A program made the translations under genes and the position numbers. A stretch of DNA of 64,000 nucleotides. Origin: Eulemur rufifrons (Eukaryota; Chordata; Mammalia; Primates; Lemuridae). The DNA is taken from positions 45,172,001 through 45,236,000 of the forward strand of contig NC_090986.1 in NCBI RefSeq assembly GCF_041146395.1, written 5' to 3'. Shown here piece after piece: positions 13,225-25,339 of the stretch. The notes beneath the pieces are model-generated. The model did no database searches, was not told the DNA's origin, and saw nothing but the letters and a program-made list of their open reading frames with translations. The first letter of the stretch is position 1, and each line of letters begins with the position of its first letter.

Positions 13225-13375
13225 AGCAGGAATTATATATTTGTTAGTCACTTTCCATGGGCCATTTCATTTATTTTTCAGAAAACCCCTAACCAGGAGG
13301 TATTCCCATTTTACAGATGAGGAAACATTACTCCAGGTTACTGTAATCAATCAGACCCTTCATGGATGGAAGCTC
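13225..13375 (-). repeat. MIR element
   Basis: 'ttcccattttacagatgagg' followed by 'aaac' is the hallmark core of MIR read in reverse, preceded by the 'aaccaggaggtattcccatt' block. A diverged ancient mammalian SINE. Confidence 0.8.
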
Positions 13376-14130
13376 CAGTAGCTTATCGATCCCCACAGCC
13401 AGCTTGTATCCACTCATTGATAGATGCGTTTTGAGCCTGGCCTGAGGTTCCCGATGGGCAGCTGGACCAATGGAGTGGGAGGGGTAGAGCCATTATGAGG
13501 CCGTAAGAAGAAGCAGAGCTAGGCTTTAAGTTCAGGTTTATCTTGCTTCAAAGGCACACATTTTAACATGCTGCCTTCTGACTAAAATACAAATCAATTT
13601 GCTAATCAATTGAATGGTCTTTTAAACTTATAATAAATTATAAAAGTAGTTATTGATCATATGCTATAAGCCAACAACTCTGAGAGATTATTGTGCATGC
13701 ACTAGTTATTCTTTCCTTCTCAATCTTCAGTAAAGTGTATATGTGTGTATCGTGTGTATGTATATTCTTTTGTGAGTTTTTTTGTTTCTATGTGTATGTG
13801 TGAGCCTACATGCAAATAATAAAAAATGGAAGAATGGAATAATTTCCAAATTGCTTCCTTCCTCCATCCCCAACTGCTAAGAATTTGAATGAATATTAGG
13901 ACGGCTGTGCTCTTATCACAATATTTGGAGTCAATATTTTAATTCTGTGTATACATAAGGGATAAGGTGTCCAAACTGATGCCTGAATTATAAATATTTT
14001 AGATCTTGCCAGATTTAAGAAAATATTTGATATGATTTGTATATCAATTAATCTGTAATTCAATTGGAATTCATTAATGTCTTATTTATGAAGATAAATT
14101 TATATTTTTATTGCTATAAACAAATTCCAT
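13376..14130. other. Unassigned DNA with TG-rich patch
   Basis: No gene is seen. A degenerate TG/TATG-rich stretch lies at about 13735-13805. Confidence 0.5.
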
Positions 14131-14859
14131 AGGGTTTACCTTATTTTTTTTTTAATTTTTTTTTATTTCAGCATATTACAGGAGTACAAATGTTTAGGTT
14201 GCATATGTTGTCTTTGCCCCACCTGAGTCAGAGCTTCAAGCATGTCCATCCCCCAGATGGTGCACACCACACACATTAGGTGTGAATATACCCGTCTCCT
14301 CCTCCCCATGCCTATCTACTTGACATTCAATGAATGTTTTTACTATATGTGCATTTAAGTGTTGATCAGTTAATACCAATTTGATGGTGAATACATGTGG
14401 TGCTTGTTTTTCCATTCTTGTGACACTTCACTTAGTAGAATGGGCTCCAGCTCTATCCAGGATAATACAAGAGGTACTAGATCACCATTGTTTTTTGCGG
14501 CTGAGTAGAACTCCATGGTATACATATACATTTTTATTAATCCACTCATGTATTGGTGGGCACTTGGGTTGTTTCCACATCTTTGCAATTGTGAATTGTG
14601 CTGCTGTAAATATTCTAGTGCAAATGTCTTTTTCTATAGAATGTCCTTTGTTCCTTTGGGTAGATGCCCAGTAATGGGATTGCTGGGTCAAATGATAGTT
14701 CTACTTGTAGCTCTTTGAGATATCTCCATATTACCTTCCACAGAGGTTGTACTAGATTGCAGTCCCACCAGCAGTGTATGAGTGTGCCTATCTCTGCATA
14801 TCCACAACAACATTTATTGTTTTGGGACTTTTTGATAAAGGGCAGGGTTTGCTTTATTT
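14131..14859 (-). mobile_element. 5'-truncated lemur-type L1 with TSD
   Basis: A minus-strand L1 3' end. The T-rich block at 14147-14167 is the copied A tail, followed leftwards to rightwards by the 3' UTR and the C-terminal part of ORF2. Flanks 14131-14146 and 14844-14859 are 16-base direct repeats differing at two positions, a convincing target-site duplication. The element body is therefore about 14147-14843, roughly 0.7 kb. Divergence of the TSD and frame breaks suggest moderate age. Confidence 0.9.
14370..14840 (-). pseudogene. L1 ORF2 C-terminal remnant
   Basis: Translation on the minus strand gives the C-terminal end of L1 ORF2p. It includes the cysteine/tryptophan motif IHCWWDC (about 14759-14779) and, further on, 'AKMWKQPKCPPIHEWINKN' and the 'YTMEFYSAAKNNGD' block. 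The sequence is split over at least two frames: one open frame covers 14482-14691 and the next 14370-14588. At least one frameshift therefore inactivates it. Upstream ORF2 domains (endonuclease, reverse transcriptase) are absent because of 5' truncation. Confidence 0.88.
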
Positions 14860-14945
14860 GAACATAATTCCACTATCCCCAAATTCTGTAGGAATATCTT
14901 AAAGAAACTTTGGCCAGACAACATAAAATTTTCTAATAATCTAAT
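14854..14945 (+). repeat. Shared 92-bp module, copy A
   Basis: From 'tatttgaacataattcca' to 'taataatctaatt' this closely follows 15217-15311, including 'aattctgt[a/t]ggaatatct' and 'aaagaaact'. It begins inside the right TSD of the neighbouring L1. The source family is not recognised. Confidence 0.7.
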
Positions 14946-15087
14946 TCAAGTAAACCATTTGAAAGGTAATAAGAGAAGAGATAATTTAGTGTTTTAAATG
15001 GCAGAATGACACATTCCATCTGAAACTCTTAGAAAATTACAACTCTCTCTATGCCAGCTAAGCAACATATATGTGGTAATCAGAGCA

Positions 15088-15680
15088 GTGGCCCCCAACC
15101 CCAAAATAAAATTGTTCATGTCCTAGTCCTCAGAACCTTTGAATATGCTAGGTTTGATGGCAAATGGAATTAAGATAGCAGATGGAATTAAGGTTGCTAA
15201 TCACCAGACCTTAAAATATTTGAAAATAATTCCATCTCTCCCATGAAAAAATTCTGTTGGAATATCTGAAAGAAACTCTACTGACAATATTAAATGTTAT
15301 AATATTCTAATTAAATTATTCTGGATTATCCAAGTGGATCCAGTGTAAACATAAGATTCTTGAAAGTAGAAGAGGGGTCAGAAGATTGTCAGAGTGATGC
15401 AGTGTGAGAAAGACTGGACAAGCTATTGCTAACTTTGAAGACAGAAGGGGATCAGTAGCCAAGGAATGAAGAAGGCTTCTAGAAGCTGGAAAAAGCAGCA
15501 AAACAGATTGTCCTCTAGACTTCCATAAATGAACACAACCCTGCTGATACTTTGATTTTTTCCCAGTAAAACCCATTTCACACTTAGACCTTCAAGAACT
15601 GTAAGGTCATAAATTTGCATTGGTTTGAGCAGCTAAGCTTGTGGCAGTTTGTTACAGCAGCAATAGGAAGCTAAGGAACA
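15088..15680 (+). mobile_element. MLT1-like (ERVL-MaLR) solo LTR with an insert
   Basis: It follows the MLT1-type LTR layout: 'tcatgtcctagtcctcagaa', 'ctggattatccaagtgga', 'gagtgatgcagtgtgag', 'ctagaagctggaaaaagca', 'cccatttcacactt', 'aactgtaaggtcataaattt' and the end 'gttacagcagcaataggaa'. Between 'accttaaaata' and 'attattctggattatcc' the usual short spacer is replaced by about 90 bases matching copy A upstream. Open frames across it are not coding. Confidence 0.75.
15217..15311 (+). repeat. Shared 92-bp module, copy B (inside the LTR)
   Basis: It matches 14854-14945 over its length with scattered substitutions and one small gap. It lies where MLT1-type LTRs normally have only a few bases, so it looks inserted into the LTR. 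Either both copies are small copies of one unrecognised element, or one is a local duplicate of the other. Confidence 0.65.
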
Positions 15681-16124
15681 GAGTAATTAATGTTCTGAGC
15701 TATTGTATAATATAGCTGCTGAACATGTGTTATTTGGCTAAAGACAAAGCAACTTAGTGTGAAGTTGGAAATCTTATGAAAAGATCAATTTGTACTTTTT
15801 GCTTTTTTATTTAGAGTTTTTAAGCCTCAGAGATGGGCATTTTGCCACACAGTCATGAAACATGACCTATTTTCATATATATGTCTATCTATACATGAAT
15901 ATATGTGCTTTCAGGAAATCTGGGAAGTCCTTAGATTAAAGATTTCCACAATTTACATTTGTTATGATCAGGTCCTTACTGCATCAATTTACAGCCCAGA
16001 ACACCAGTCATTAATTTAACCATGTTGATACACAATAAATATCCAATTAGCTCTGAGCCTGGTTCACTCTAAACTTTACACTTTGTGATAAATAATCAAA
16101 ACTTAATATCTCTTCTTTGAAGTT
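15681..16124. other. Unassigned AT-rich DNA
   Basis: Nothing recognised. Confidence 0.5.
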
Positions 16125-16193
16125 TTATTTATTACTGTAACTTTAGTGCCTAGAATAGTGTGTGACTCAAAAATGTTTATTGACTGAGTGAAG
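16125..16193 (+). repeat. LINE2 3' end fragment
   Basis: 'agtgcctagaatagtgtgtg', then 'aaaaatgtttattgactgag', is the typical L2 3' terminal motif, diverged. Confidence 0.6.
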
Positions 16194-19100
16194 ACAAGCA
16201 TTGCTGAGTGCGCTCAAGTATTCTCTTAATGTATTTTGTTAAGGCAACTCCCGTTGAGGCACCACCAGGGTTCCTGATGACTGTGTCTATTCCTTGACTG
16301 TCCACAACCCATTCAGAAGAGCTCAAGCCTGTGTAAAGGTTCCCAATTTCACTTTTTGCTTACATAAATGCTGTTCAGGTATTTATGTTCTCAATGTCTC
16401 AAAGGTTATTTTTGGGTAGTGGCTCTTTCAGTTTTCACACATCCTTTTCTGAGCATCCTCACTTAAGATATACCCATCAATTTGTCCAATAGCTGGGCTG
16501 ATACTGTGCTGTACTCTCACCCACTGCACTCTAACTTAAGATTAATTTTTCTCAAAAGCAACCTCTTCAGTACTTCATCCTAGTAGACCTCTTTTGAGCT
16601 TACCCTACTAGTTCTCTAAAATATATCCATATAGAGTAAAATAAAATTATAAACACAGGTTGGGTATAAGCTAATACTCCCATTACTTGAGCTGCACATA
16701 AATTCTTTTTCATCAGTAACCTTTAAAAATATTCATAATGTCATAAAAACTCTTTAAAACAAAGCCTGATACAAAGTAGACAGTGTTATTTTCTCACATT
16801 TTTGTATTAAGAGCCATGAAATACTTTCCCACTGGAAAAATTGCTTATATTCACATAAAGAGTATAGGATTTTGAATATTTAAAGTCATAAGCCCAATGA
16901 GATAATTATTTGATATGATTTTCTAACAGATCTGTAGTTAATATGAATAAAGTATATAAAGAGCAGGGGAGGAATTTCAATAATAATATCTTGAGCTTTT
17001 GGAGTTCCATTGCAAAAATCTTCATAGTTATGAAGATTGGGAAGATTATCCTTAATGCTACTTCTCCACTAAATTAGAAGATAGCTTTGGATCTAAATTA
17101 CAACATCAAATTTGTATTTCATGATAATAATTAAATTAGTCAATAAAATTTATCTAATCGGTATTTAAATTCTATTCTTCTAAAAAAAGGATAATAATAC
17201 AAATTCGTTTGTTTAAGGATTGGTCTTGGTCTTTTCATCTTATCTCCAAAGTACTTTGGTGTTTTATACATGGTCTCAAAACATAAGAAGATATGAGTCA
17301 AAGTTGGATTTAATTTCAAACTATTGCTCTTCTTTAGAGTCCAAATCATTTGACTTTTTTAAAAAGCCAGCAATCAAAAATATGTGGACACATATGGCAT
17401 TTAATTTTTGATATTCTAGTGTGATTAAGCATACATTTCATGAAAATAAAAGTCCTATACATGAGACGTTATAAATATTGGAAGCTAATGTTTTGTAAAT
17501 AAGATGCCAATTTTCACACTATTTTTAATAACATTTTAAATGTGTTTCCAAAAATACCTGAAATTAGTCAGAGAGCGAAAATAGTAACTTTACAGTGAAG
17601 ACAAAACAGTAACTTTACAGTGACACCATGTTAACTAATGATCAAAGTTATCATCACCAAAATTAGCTAAATCGACATCATGTGCCTCTAGGTGAGATAC
17701 ATCGAGAAAGACACTTCATCACTTATGTGATATTCCTGCCCCGAGATTTCATAAACTGAATTTAGTTATAATATATTTAGTTATAAGTTGTAAACATTAC
17801 GCAACTCAAACTGAGGGATATTCTACAAAATAGCTGCCTGAAATCTTGAAAAGTGTCAAGGTCATGAAAGTAGAGGTACAACTGAGGAACTATTCCAGAC
17901 TGAATGAAACCAAATGTGCATGACAACTAAATGCAATGTCAGAAGCTGCATCAGATGCTGAACTAGGAGAAAAGAATAGCTCTAAAGGACATTATTTGGA
18001 CAACTGATGAAATAAATTTGAACATGGAGTGCAGATTAGATAATAACATTGTATCAATGTTATATTTCCTAATTTTGAAAATTGTACAAGGGATGTGTAA
18101 GAGAATGTCCTTGGTCATAGGACATATATATGAAAGAATTCAGGGCTACAAGACACCATGTTTCCAACTTATTTAAATAATATTAGAATTAAATACATAT
18201 ATAAAAATATACAAAGAACTAATAATAAAACAAATTTAAACAATTAGGTGGATCTGTGTAAAGGTGGCAGAAGCTCTTTTTCCTATTCTTATAACTTTAA
18301 ATTTGAAATGATATCAAACTAAAAAAGTGCTAAAAAAAAAAAAAAGGATGCCTGAGAAATGTACATTATTTGTCCTTAAAAGGAAAGTACAGTATATGGA
18401 GTTTTAAATATTTGATAAATCCATTTTATTTGTTGGAAAATATGTAGTCTGGAAGATATGTTCCAATGACTAAAGAATATATTGCATTTTTCTATTTGCT
18501 TCTAAACAGCAGGTGATAACAATTTCGGTGAAAGCACCGTTGTTTGTGATATTTTTGTTCCCTTCCTATTTCAAAGATCAAGGAAATAACTCTCTTTTAA
18601 AGCAGTTATGAGTCAAGGTGAATTCAAACCAGATGTTTTGAGGGTTTAATTTCACTCTAAAATATCTGATACACACTGGAGAGAATGTCTAAGATCCAAT
18701 GACCAACCAACATTTTCCATTTAAGATTGGATATTCACGGCTCAAACTTCAAGCTAAATGTTTATTTTCTAACTGTTTTATAGTGAAGTTTGGTTAAAAG
18801 ACTTGGCACAGTGCTCTTCAGTTTAATTTTCAGCCTGACAGAAATGCTGGCCTCAGTGTGTGTATGTGTGTAATTTAGTTGCTGTGCTACTGGAAGTCTA
18901 TGGAAGATTAATGAATGGTGCGGCTCGGTGGCAGTTGTGAGGGGATGCAGGATAGAGAAAACCAGCCACCATCTGTTCAAAATGTCTTTTGTAGTGCTTT
19001 TAAGGAAAACAGTTATCAGCAGGAGACAAAGGCAAACAATGGCTTTAAATATTAATGTTTCTGTTGTCACAAATAAATATTATAATTGTACTTCTATTAT

Positions 19101-19456
19101 TTTAACAAATAAATACGCATATATTATGTTGCAACCGTATTGTATATTCAAATCAATGCTCCAAAGCAGGAAAATTACCAGTACTTTAACATTCTTACCA
19201 ATATTTCCTCTCGATTAGGATCTTTGAGATATGATGTATGTTAAACCCAAAGAAAAGCTCTGCAAATCATCTTTTTTCTTAGAATTAACCTTTATCCCTA
19301 GAATCACCTCCACCATAGCCTCATACAATTTATACAATATGCATTAATTTCTTTCTCATAGATTCATTGTCCCAATCTTTCCTTCAAATTTTTCCAAAAG
19401 TGGCACTTTATAACTAGAATGCTGACCATTTTTATGCTCACTTAGAAAACTCTAGA
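16194..19456. other. Unassigned DNA, repeat-poor
   Basis: No named repeat or gene was recognised over about 3.3 kb. A short direct repeat of 16 bases occurs at 17583-17598 and 17608-17623. A(15) lies at 18331-18345. The 102-codon minus-strand open frame at 18762-19070 and the overlapping plus-strand frame show no recognisable domain. Confidence 0.5.
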
Positions 19457-19620
19457 CTAGTGCTTTTCAAACTTTAATTGAAATCAAATCACTTGGAGGT
19501 CTTTTACAATACAGATTGTGATTCAGTAAGTCTTGGCTTACACCTAACATTCTGAATTTCTAATAAACTCCCAGATGATGCTGATGCTGTTGGTCCATGG
19601 TTACACTATAATTAGTAATG
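19457..19620 (+). mobile_element. MER5A-like nonautonomous hAT element
   Basis: It starts with 'tagtgcttttcaaacttt', passes 'aaatcaaatcacttggaggt', 'cagattgtgattcagtaagt', 'attctgaatttctaataaac' and 'cccagatgatgctgatgctg', and ends in a block like 'ccatggttacacta'. This is the order of the MER5A consensus. It is nonautonomous and encodes no protein. The expected 8-bp target duplication is not visible. Confidence 0.85.
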
Positions 19621-20655
19621 ACAGAAATTAATCTCTATGACATCTTTTGGTATAAAGAATGGAGGAGGGGGAGTCATTCAAAAAAAGTTAAAAATACACA
19701 TATGCAATGGTTAACATTCACCCAGTCACCAAATAATAACATCACCAATAATGGTAAAAGAAACCCTGTAATGGCTGATTAGATGTCATTAGAACCAGGA
19801 TTGAACCAGTATTGAGTGCTTTTATCAACACCGTTGACTATATCAGGAAACCATAAAATATGTATATAAAAACTCGTGCATTTTATCTTAATTAAAAAGC
19901 GTAAATGTTAATTCTTTCACCTATCTTTGATCTAAAGCCAAGGTATTTGAGTATAAGTCTGCTGATTGGATTTCCTTGTCATCTTTCATGCATAAAAAGG
20001 AACCCATAATTCATCACCTTAGATTTCCAGTTTTCATTTCTTTCAAGTGGAGCAATAACTTAAGTACACCTGCAAAGAACTATGATTAGAAGATTTACAG
20101 TAACTTCCAATTTTTTACAATTAGCTTGTCTACATCTAATTCAGGTGCAATTATTTTAGGAAACTTAACTTTATTAGAACTCTCCAAAGCACCCAACATA
20201 ATTTCCATAAAAACAAAAAAGTGCTCCTTCTCTTCCTCTTATTTGTTGTTATTTGTGTTACATAATGATTAATTAAATTATAGCTTCAGGGACAAATACA
20301 GCCCAAATGTTGAACTCATTACTCAACATTGGTGACAGAACTATGTGTGTAAACTATGTGAGTAATTGACGAGCCTTAAGTGTCATTGTGCATTAAGTAT
20401 CCATCAGTTGGTTTCACAGAGGATAGAGAGAATGATAACTGATTAAGGAAGTGGAGGATGGTGAAGAAAGCTTCTAGTTTTAAATAAAATCCAAAGCATA
20501 ACTACAACACTAAAAAAAATAAAATTAAAAGGATACAATTCAAAATCTCCAGAAGTATTTCTCATGATCTTCTTTTGCACTTCCCAATTCTGTTTTATGT
20601 ATGGCTGACCTTCCAGATATATTTTGTTTTCCATTACCCTCTTACTACTCCCAGG
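19621..20655. other. Unassigned AT-rich DNA
   Basis: Nothing recognised. Confidence 0.5.
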
Positions 20656-20707
20656 TTTTGTTTTGTTTTGTTTTGTTTTGAGGGGTGTGTGTGTGTGTGT
20701 GTGTGTA
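20656..20707 (+). repeat. Compound microsatellite (TTTTG)n-(GT)n
   Basis: Five TTTTG units at 20656-20680 are followed by about eleven GT units at 20685-20707. It is likely length-variable between individuals. Confidence 0.95.
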
Positions 20708-22714
20708 TCAACTTAGCCACTTTACATTCTACCCTTGTTCTTCTCCCTTTTCCTAAGTCTTACCTCTAATTCTTCTTATTATGAAACAAAATATCTAGGG
20801 GGAAATGGCAAAAGAATTAGGGCAATCTAAAATTATTTTCATGGTATTAAATTTTTTATATCTTACAAATATTTGCTAAAGTTGCTATTTGTCTGACCCA
20901 TCAATGATCCAAGGTAGCAGTGCATTAATATTTTAAGATACTTGTATCCCAATAAAATAAAGTAACTACTGCTTGATACTAGACAATGACATATATGATA
21001 AGGATCATGAAAATGATACAAAATTAAAGATTCATTAAACATAACACGAGTAAATACACATGAATTGATTACCTGGAACCAAAAAGCCAAGCAAGGCATT
21101 TTTTTCCTTAATATAATTACCTTAGTTCTACCAACTGATGATGGGATAATGAAATATGAACAAAATATAACTAGATTTTCCACTCTTTTCTCTTAAAAAG
21201 AAAACTCATGATTTTTTATTATTTCTGATTCCCATCAGAGGAAGTAAATGGGAAAGCAAAAATAACAAAAATAATTTAAATATAACACAGACAAAATTTC
21301 AATAAAACCATGCTAGAAAAAATTACCAAAGAAAGAGTTTAAATATTTAGAAAGAAAATACTCTTTAAAATTAGCTTAATTACTAGTTATGCAAGAAATT
21401 TGGATGTAGTTTCTGTACTCAGTGTTTGCTAATCATTTAATGATTTAGTGGAAAATGATTGAGTTAGAATTCTGAAAACTTCAAATTTTATAACAGTTCA
21501 GATCTATAACACCAAGTAAATAATTTAATGTTTTTATAGTTTATTTTTACTCTATTTTTTCTCTAATACACCTTTGAAATTATTATTTTCAAGATAAAAT
21601 CTGTTATAAAATACTTAAAAGCTAAAGTAGGCAAAGTGTACAGTGAACAAATTTTATAAAGAATGATTTATATATTATACTTAAGCAAAAATTTAGATTC
21701 AAATCAGACTATGTAAAACTATTTTAATCACTTATGTTTTCCCAATGAATCATAAATTATTTTTATAACATTAGATATTTTGTACAATTTCTCTTTGTTA
21801 ATGATTAGAAGATATTAAGAGGAAGCATCTTCAGGTACAAAAATTATGTTTTTGTAGTATTTATCAGCATATAATCCTCTTGCTGTGGTTTTTGATGTAC
21901 ACCCATACACACACACATACACACAACATGCAAATACTCACAGATAGAGCTGCCAATTTATGTGCCTATGAATGGGTGATATATCACTTTATTCATTACT
22001 GGTTTGATCTCTTATAAGAAATTGTACATTGTTTACAGGGCACCTGTATTAGCAAAACTGATTCAATGTGATATTCAGGTTAATTACTTTATTCTTCTGG
22101 GGTTTTTGACCTGATTTCTATTTCAGAAGGCAAAATACAGTGTAAATTTGGATTAGTCAAACCGTTCTTGCCTATAAATGAATTTTCAGCATAAATAGCT
22201 CAAGCAAACTATAAAAAACAAAAACAAAAACTGACTATCCTAAGAGAATTTATCATTCTGTAGTATAGACACAACATTAAATAAAAGAAAAGAAACCAAC
22301 CAAAACTTCTTTCCAGATTCAAAATGCTTTCTGGCTGGAGTTTGTCAAATTTATTATATAAATTGTAATTATCGAGATATAGAAATTTAATTCAAAGCTA
22401 AATGTAGGAGATAAGAATCAGTTACTATATTTATTCTTATCTTACCATTAGAACAATAAAATTTATTGCACAACAGTTGAAGAAAATGAATCCAAAAAAT
22501 CCTAAAAATATAACCCAACAACTAGTGTTAACAGTTTAGCTAGCTCATATTGCGTAAGCCCAACTACAAAACTATGAGCATAAAGCAAAACTGATCTCTA
22601 GTGTTGTCCTGTCCCTTTCAAAGATTGAGTTATCTTGGTCTATCCTTCAGGAGACTATATTTGACTGAAGTCATTCAGCATCAATAATTTTAAAAGTATA
22701 TCCTTCCTACAGCA
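20708..22714. other. Unassigned AT-rich DNA
   Basis: No gene or named repeat is seen. A short CA-rich patch lies near 21903-21926. The 106-codon minus-strand open frame at 20863-21183 has no recognisable motif and is probably chance in AT-rich sequence. Confidence 0.5.
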
Positions 22715-23172
22715 AAGAAAAAGATGATCCCTCCTCATAGCCGGAAACTGTGAATATGTTTTCTTACATGGAAAAATGTAATTAAGTTTAGAGAACTGAG
22801 GTGTGAAGATTAACCCAAATTACCCAGGTGGGCCAAATTTAATCACATGATTCCTTAAAACTGGGGACCCAGTTCCAGCTGTGGGCAGAGAGAGCAGCAT
22901 GAGAAGGATTTGACTTTGAGAACATTCAGTTACTGGTTCTGAGACAAAGGGAGTCATGTGCAAGGAATAGAATTCTGCTAATAACCTGAATGAGGAAGGA
23001 ACACCCATCCCAGAGCCTTCAGAAATGAATACATCCATGCCAATACCTTGACTTAGCTGGGCTGAGATTTGTATTGATTGGAATTCTGACCTACAGAAAA
23101 TAATAAATTTGAGTTGTTTTAGACCACCAAGTTTGTGGTAATTTATTAGGGAAACAAAAGAAAATTAATATA
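22715..23172 (+). mobile_element. MLT1-like (ERVL-MaLR) solo LTR
   Basis: It has the same layout as the LTR at 15.1-15.7 kb: 'gaaactgtgaatatgttttc', 'attacccaggtgggccaaat', 'ttgacttagctgggctgag', 'tctgacctacagaaaataat', and the end 'ccaccaagtttgtggtaatt'. Strongly diverged; the left edge is approximate. No internal genes are present. Confidence 0.7.
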
Positions 23173-23858
23173 ATCAAAAATCATATCCTCTTTTTAGTTG
23201 TCATCTGTCTTTAGTCTACTTCATTTTGGAACTTTTTCAGTCTTCTGTTTACTTTCATGACCTTAACACTTTTGAAGATTGCAGGCATATTAGAATGTCC
23301 TTCAATATGGGTTTGTCATACCATTAGATTTGGGTTATGTGCATTTGACAGAATACCACCAAAATGGTACCATGGTTCTTCTCATTGTATTTTGTTAGTG
23401 ATGTACACTGTAACCACATGAATAATCAGTTATCTGCCAGGCTTCTCCAACTGGGAAGTTACTATGTTTCCTTTGGTAATTCTTAAAGAGATTTGTAGGG
23501 AATATTTTGAATTATGTAAGTATCATGTTTGTCATCAAACTATTATTAATTTATTTATTAAAGTATAGGCTGTGGGTTTCCTTTTTAATATGATGGTTAC
23601 AATCATTGCTATTATTATTTATTTAGACACCTCTGTGTCTCTTCAATTGATGCTCTCGCTACTGTTTTTGAATTCTCACTTGGGTGGTCTGGCTATGAGG
23701 ACATACTCTTCATGCCATTTAAGTTGTGAGACTTCACACCAGACTGCCCAGATTGTGCCTCATTGTGGGCACCCCTTTCACTCTTCTTGGGCTCTAATGT
23801 TCCTCATCAGCCTGCCCCTTCACATGAATACCAACCTGACTCTCTTGAGCAGTGATTT
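23173..23858. other. Unassigned DNA
   Basis: Nothing recognised. A 96-codon plus-strand frame at 23572-23862 reads as a hydrophobic chance frame without a known domain. Confidence 0.5.
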
Positions 23859-23876
23859 CTGATTTTCACAATTTTT

Positions 23877-24190
23877 TGTATATATTTGTTTTTAAACTTC
23901 AAAATATTAAGGGGGTACAAATAGTTTCATCACATGGACATACCGTATAATGCTAAAGCCAGGGCTTTTGGTGTGCCCATCTCCTGGACAGTGTTCATTG
24001 GACCCAATAGGTAAGTTTTTATCCCTTACCTCTTCCTATCCACCCTCTTCCTAGTTTCCAATGTCCTTTACATCTCTTTGTGTCCCTGTGTACCCATAGG
24101 TTAGCTCCTACTTATTACTGATAATATGTGGTGTTTATTTTTCCATTCCCAAGATACTTTATTTAGGATAATGGTCTCCAGTTCCATTCA
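23877..24190 (-). other. L1 3' UTR and end of ORF2
   Basis: On the plus strand it reads 'ttcaaaatattaagggggta', then 'agtttccaatgtcctttaca' and 'aggataatggtctccagtt'. It matches the L1 3' end at 30.77-31.07 kb almost block for block, so the two belong to the same or sister subfamilies. Confidence 0.8.
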
Positions 24191-24214
24191 AGTTGCTACT
24201 TCTGCCTTTAGCTT

Positions 24215-25230
24215 TATTTATTTTTTTCTCTGCTTTATTTTGCTTTGCTTTTTTCTCCTTTTTTCTAGTTCCTTGAGATGTGGCATTAGATTGTTAATTT
24301 GTGATCTTTTTCTCTTTTTGATGTAAGCACTTAAGGCTGTGAACTTTCCCCTTAACACTGCTTTTTCTGTATCCTATTGATTTTGAAAGCTTGTGTCCCC
24401 TTTGTCATTCAGTTCAAGGAATCTTTTGGTTTCCATCTTAATTTCATCATTGACCCAATGATTATTCAGCAGCAAGTTGTTTAATTTTCAAGACTGTGTG
24501 AATTTGAGAGTTTCTCTTGGAATTAATTTCTAATTTTATTCCACTCTGATCTGAGAAGATACATGGTATGATATCAATTTTTGTGCTGAGACTTGTTTTG
24601 TGGCTTAGCATCTGATCAATCTTAGAAAATATCCCATGTGTTGATGAGAAGGGTATATATTCTGTAGTTTACGAGTGGAGTGTTTTGTAGATTTCTGTTA
24701 GGTCCATTTGCTCTAGAGTGCCGTTTAAGTCCAGTGTTTCTTTATTGATTTTCTGCTTTGATGTTCTGTCCAGATTTGTCAGAGGCATATTAAAGTCCCT
24801 GGTGATTATGATGCTACTGTTTATTTCCTTGATCAGATCTAGAAGAATTTGTTTCATGAATGTGTGACCTGTGTTAGGTGCATATGTATTTAGGATTGTT
24901 ATGTCTTCTTCCTGAATTACCCACTTTTTCATTATATAATGACATCTATCTTTCTTACCATTGTTGATTTAAATTCATTTTTATCTAAGAATGGGTATTT
25001 GTTTTAGCTTTTGGTTTCCATTTGCATGGAATATTTTTTTCCATCCCTTTACTCTGAGTCTGTGAGAGTTCTTGTGAGTTTGATGGGTTTCTTGGTGACA
25101 GCATATATTTTGGTTGTGATTTTTCATTCATTCAGCTATTCTATGTCTTTAAAATGGAGCATTAAGACCATTAATATTCAGTGATAGCATTTATTTGTGG
25201 GAATCTGTTCTCTTCATCATGTTGAATCAT
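24215..25230 (-). pseudogene. L1 ORF2 endonuclease and linker remnant
   Basis: On the minus strand the start region reads like 'LNINGLNAPF.RHRIAE' and 'ETHQTH', the usual N-terminus of ORF2p. The endonuclease follows: 'EDITILNTYAPNTG' and RDFN (about 24789-24800), where functional copies have GDFN. Next comes the linker 'KELEK' near 24270. The longest intact piece is 24669-24932 (87 codons). Stops and frameshifts before and after it, together with the G-to-R change in the GDFN motif, make it nonfunctional. The reverse-transcriptase domain that should follow is deleted. Confidence 0.85.
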
Positions 25231-25264
25231 ACCCTGTTGTTTGTTTTTCCTCTGTGGTACTGTT

Positions 25265-25328
25265 TTATAACAACTTTGAGCTCTAGCTTTTTGGTGTTAT
25301 AACAGCTTTGAGCTCTAGCTTTTTGGTG
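25265..25328 (+). repeat. 32-bp tandem duplication
   Basis: 25265-25296 and 25297-25328 are two adjacent copies of one 32-base unit with a single difference. It lies between the L1 ORF1 and ORF2 remnants and probably arose after insertion. Confidence 0.9.
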
Positions 25329-25339
25329 TTTTTACATTG

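Noticed and set aside
18762..19218. Overlapping 102- and 96-codon frames on opposite strands
   Set aside because: No recognisable domains. The overlap on opposite strands indicates composition, not two genes.
20863..21183. 106-codon minus-strand frame
   Set aside because: AT-rich composition, no motif and no flanking gene signals. Length is within chance for 64 kb.
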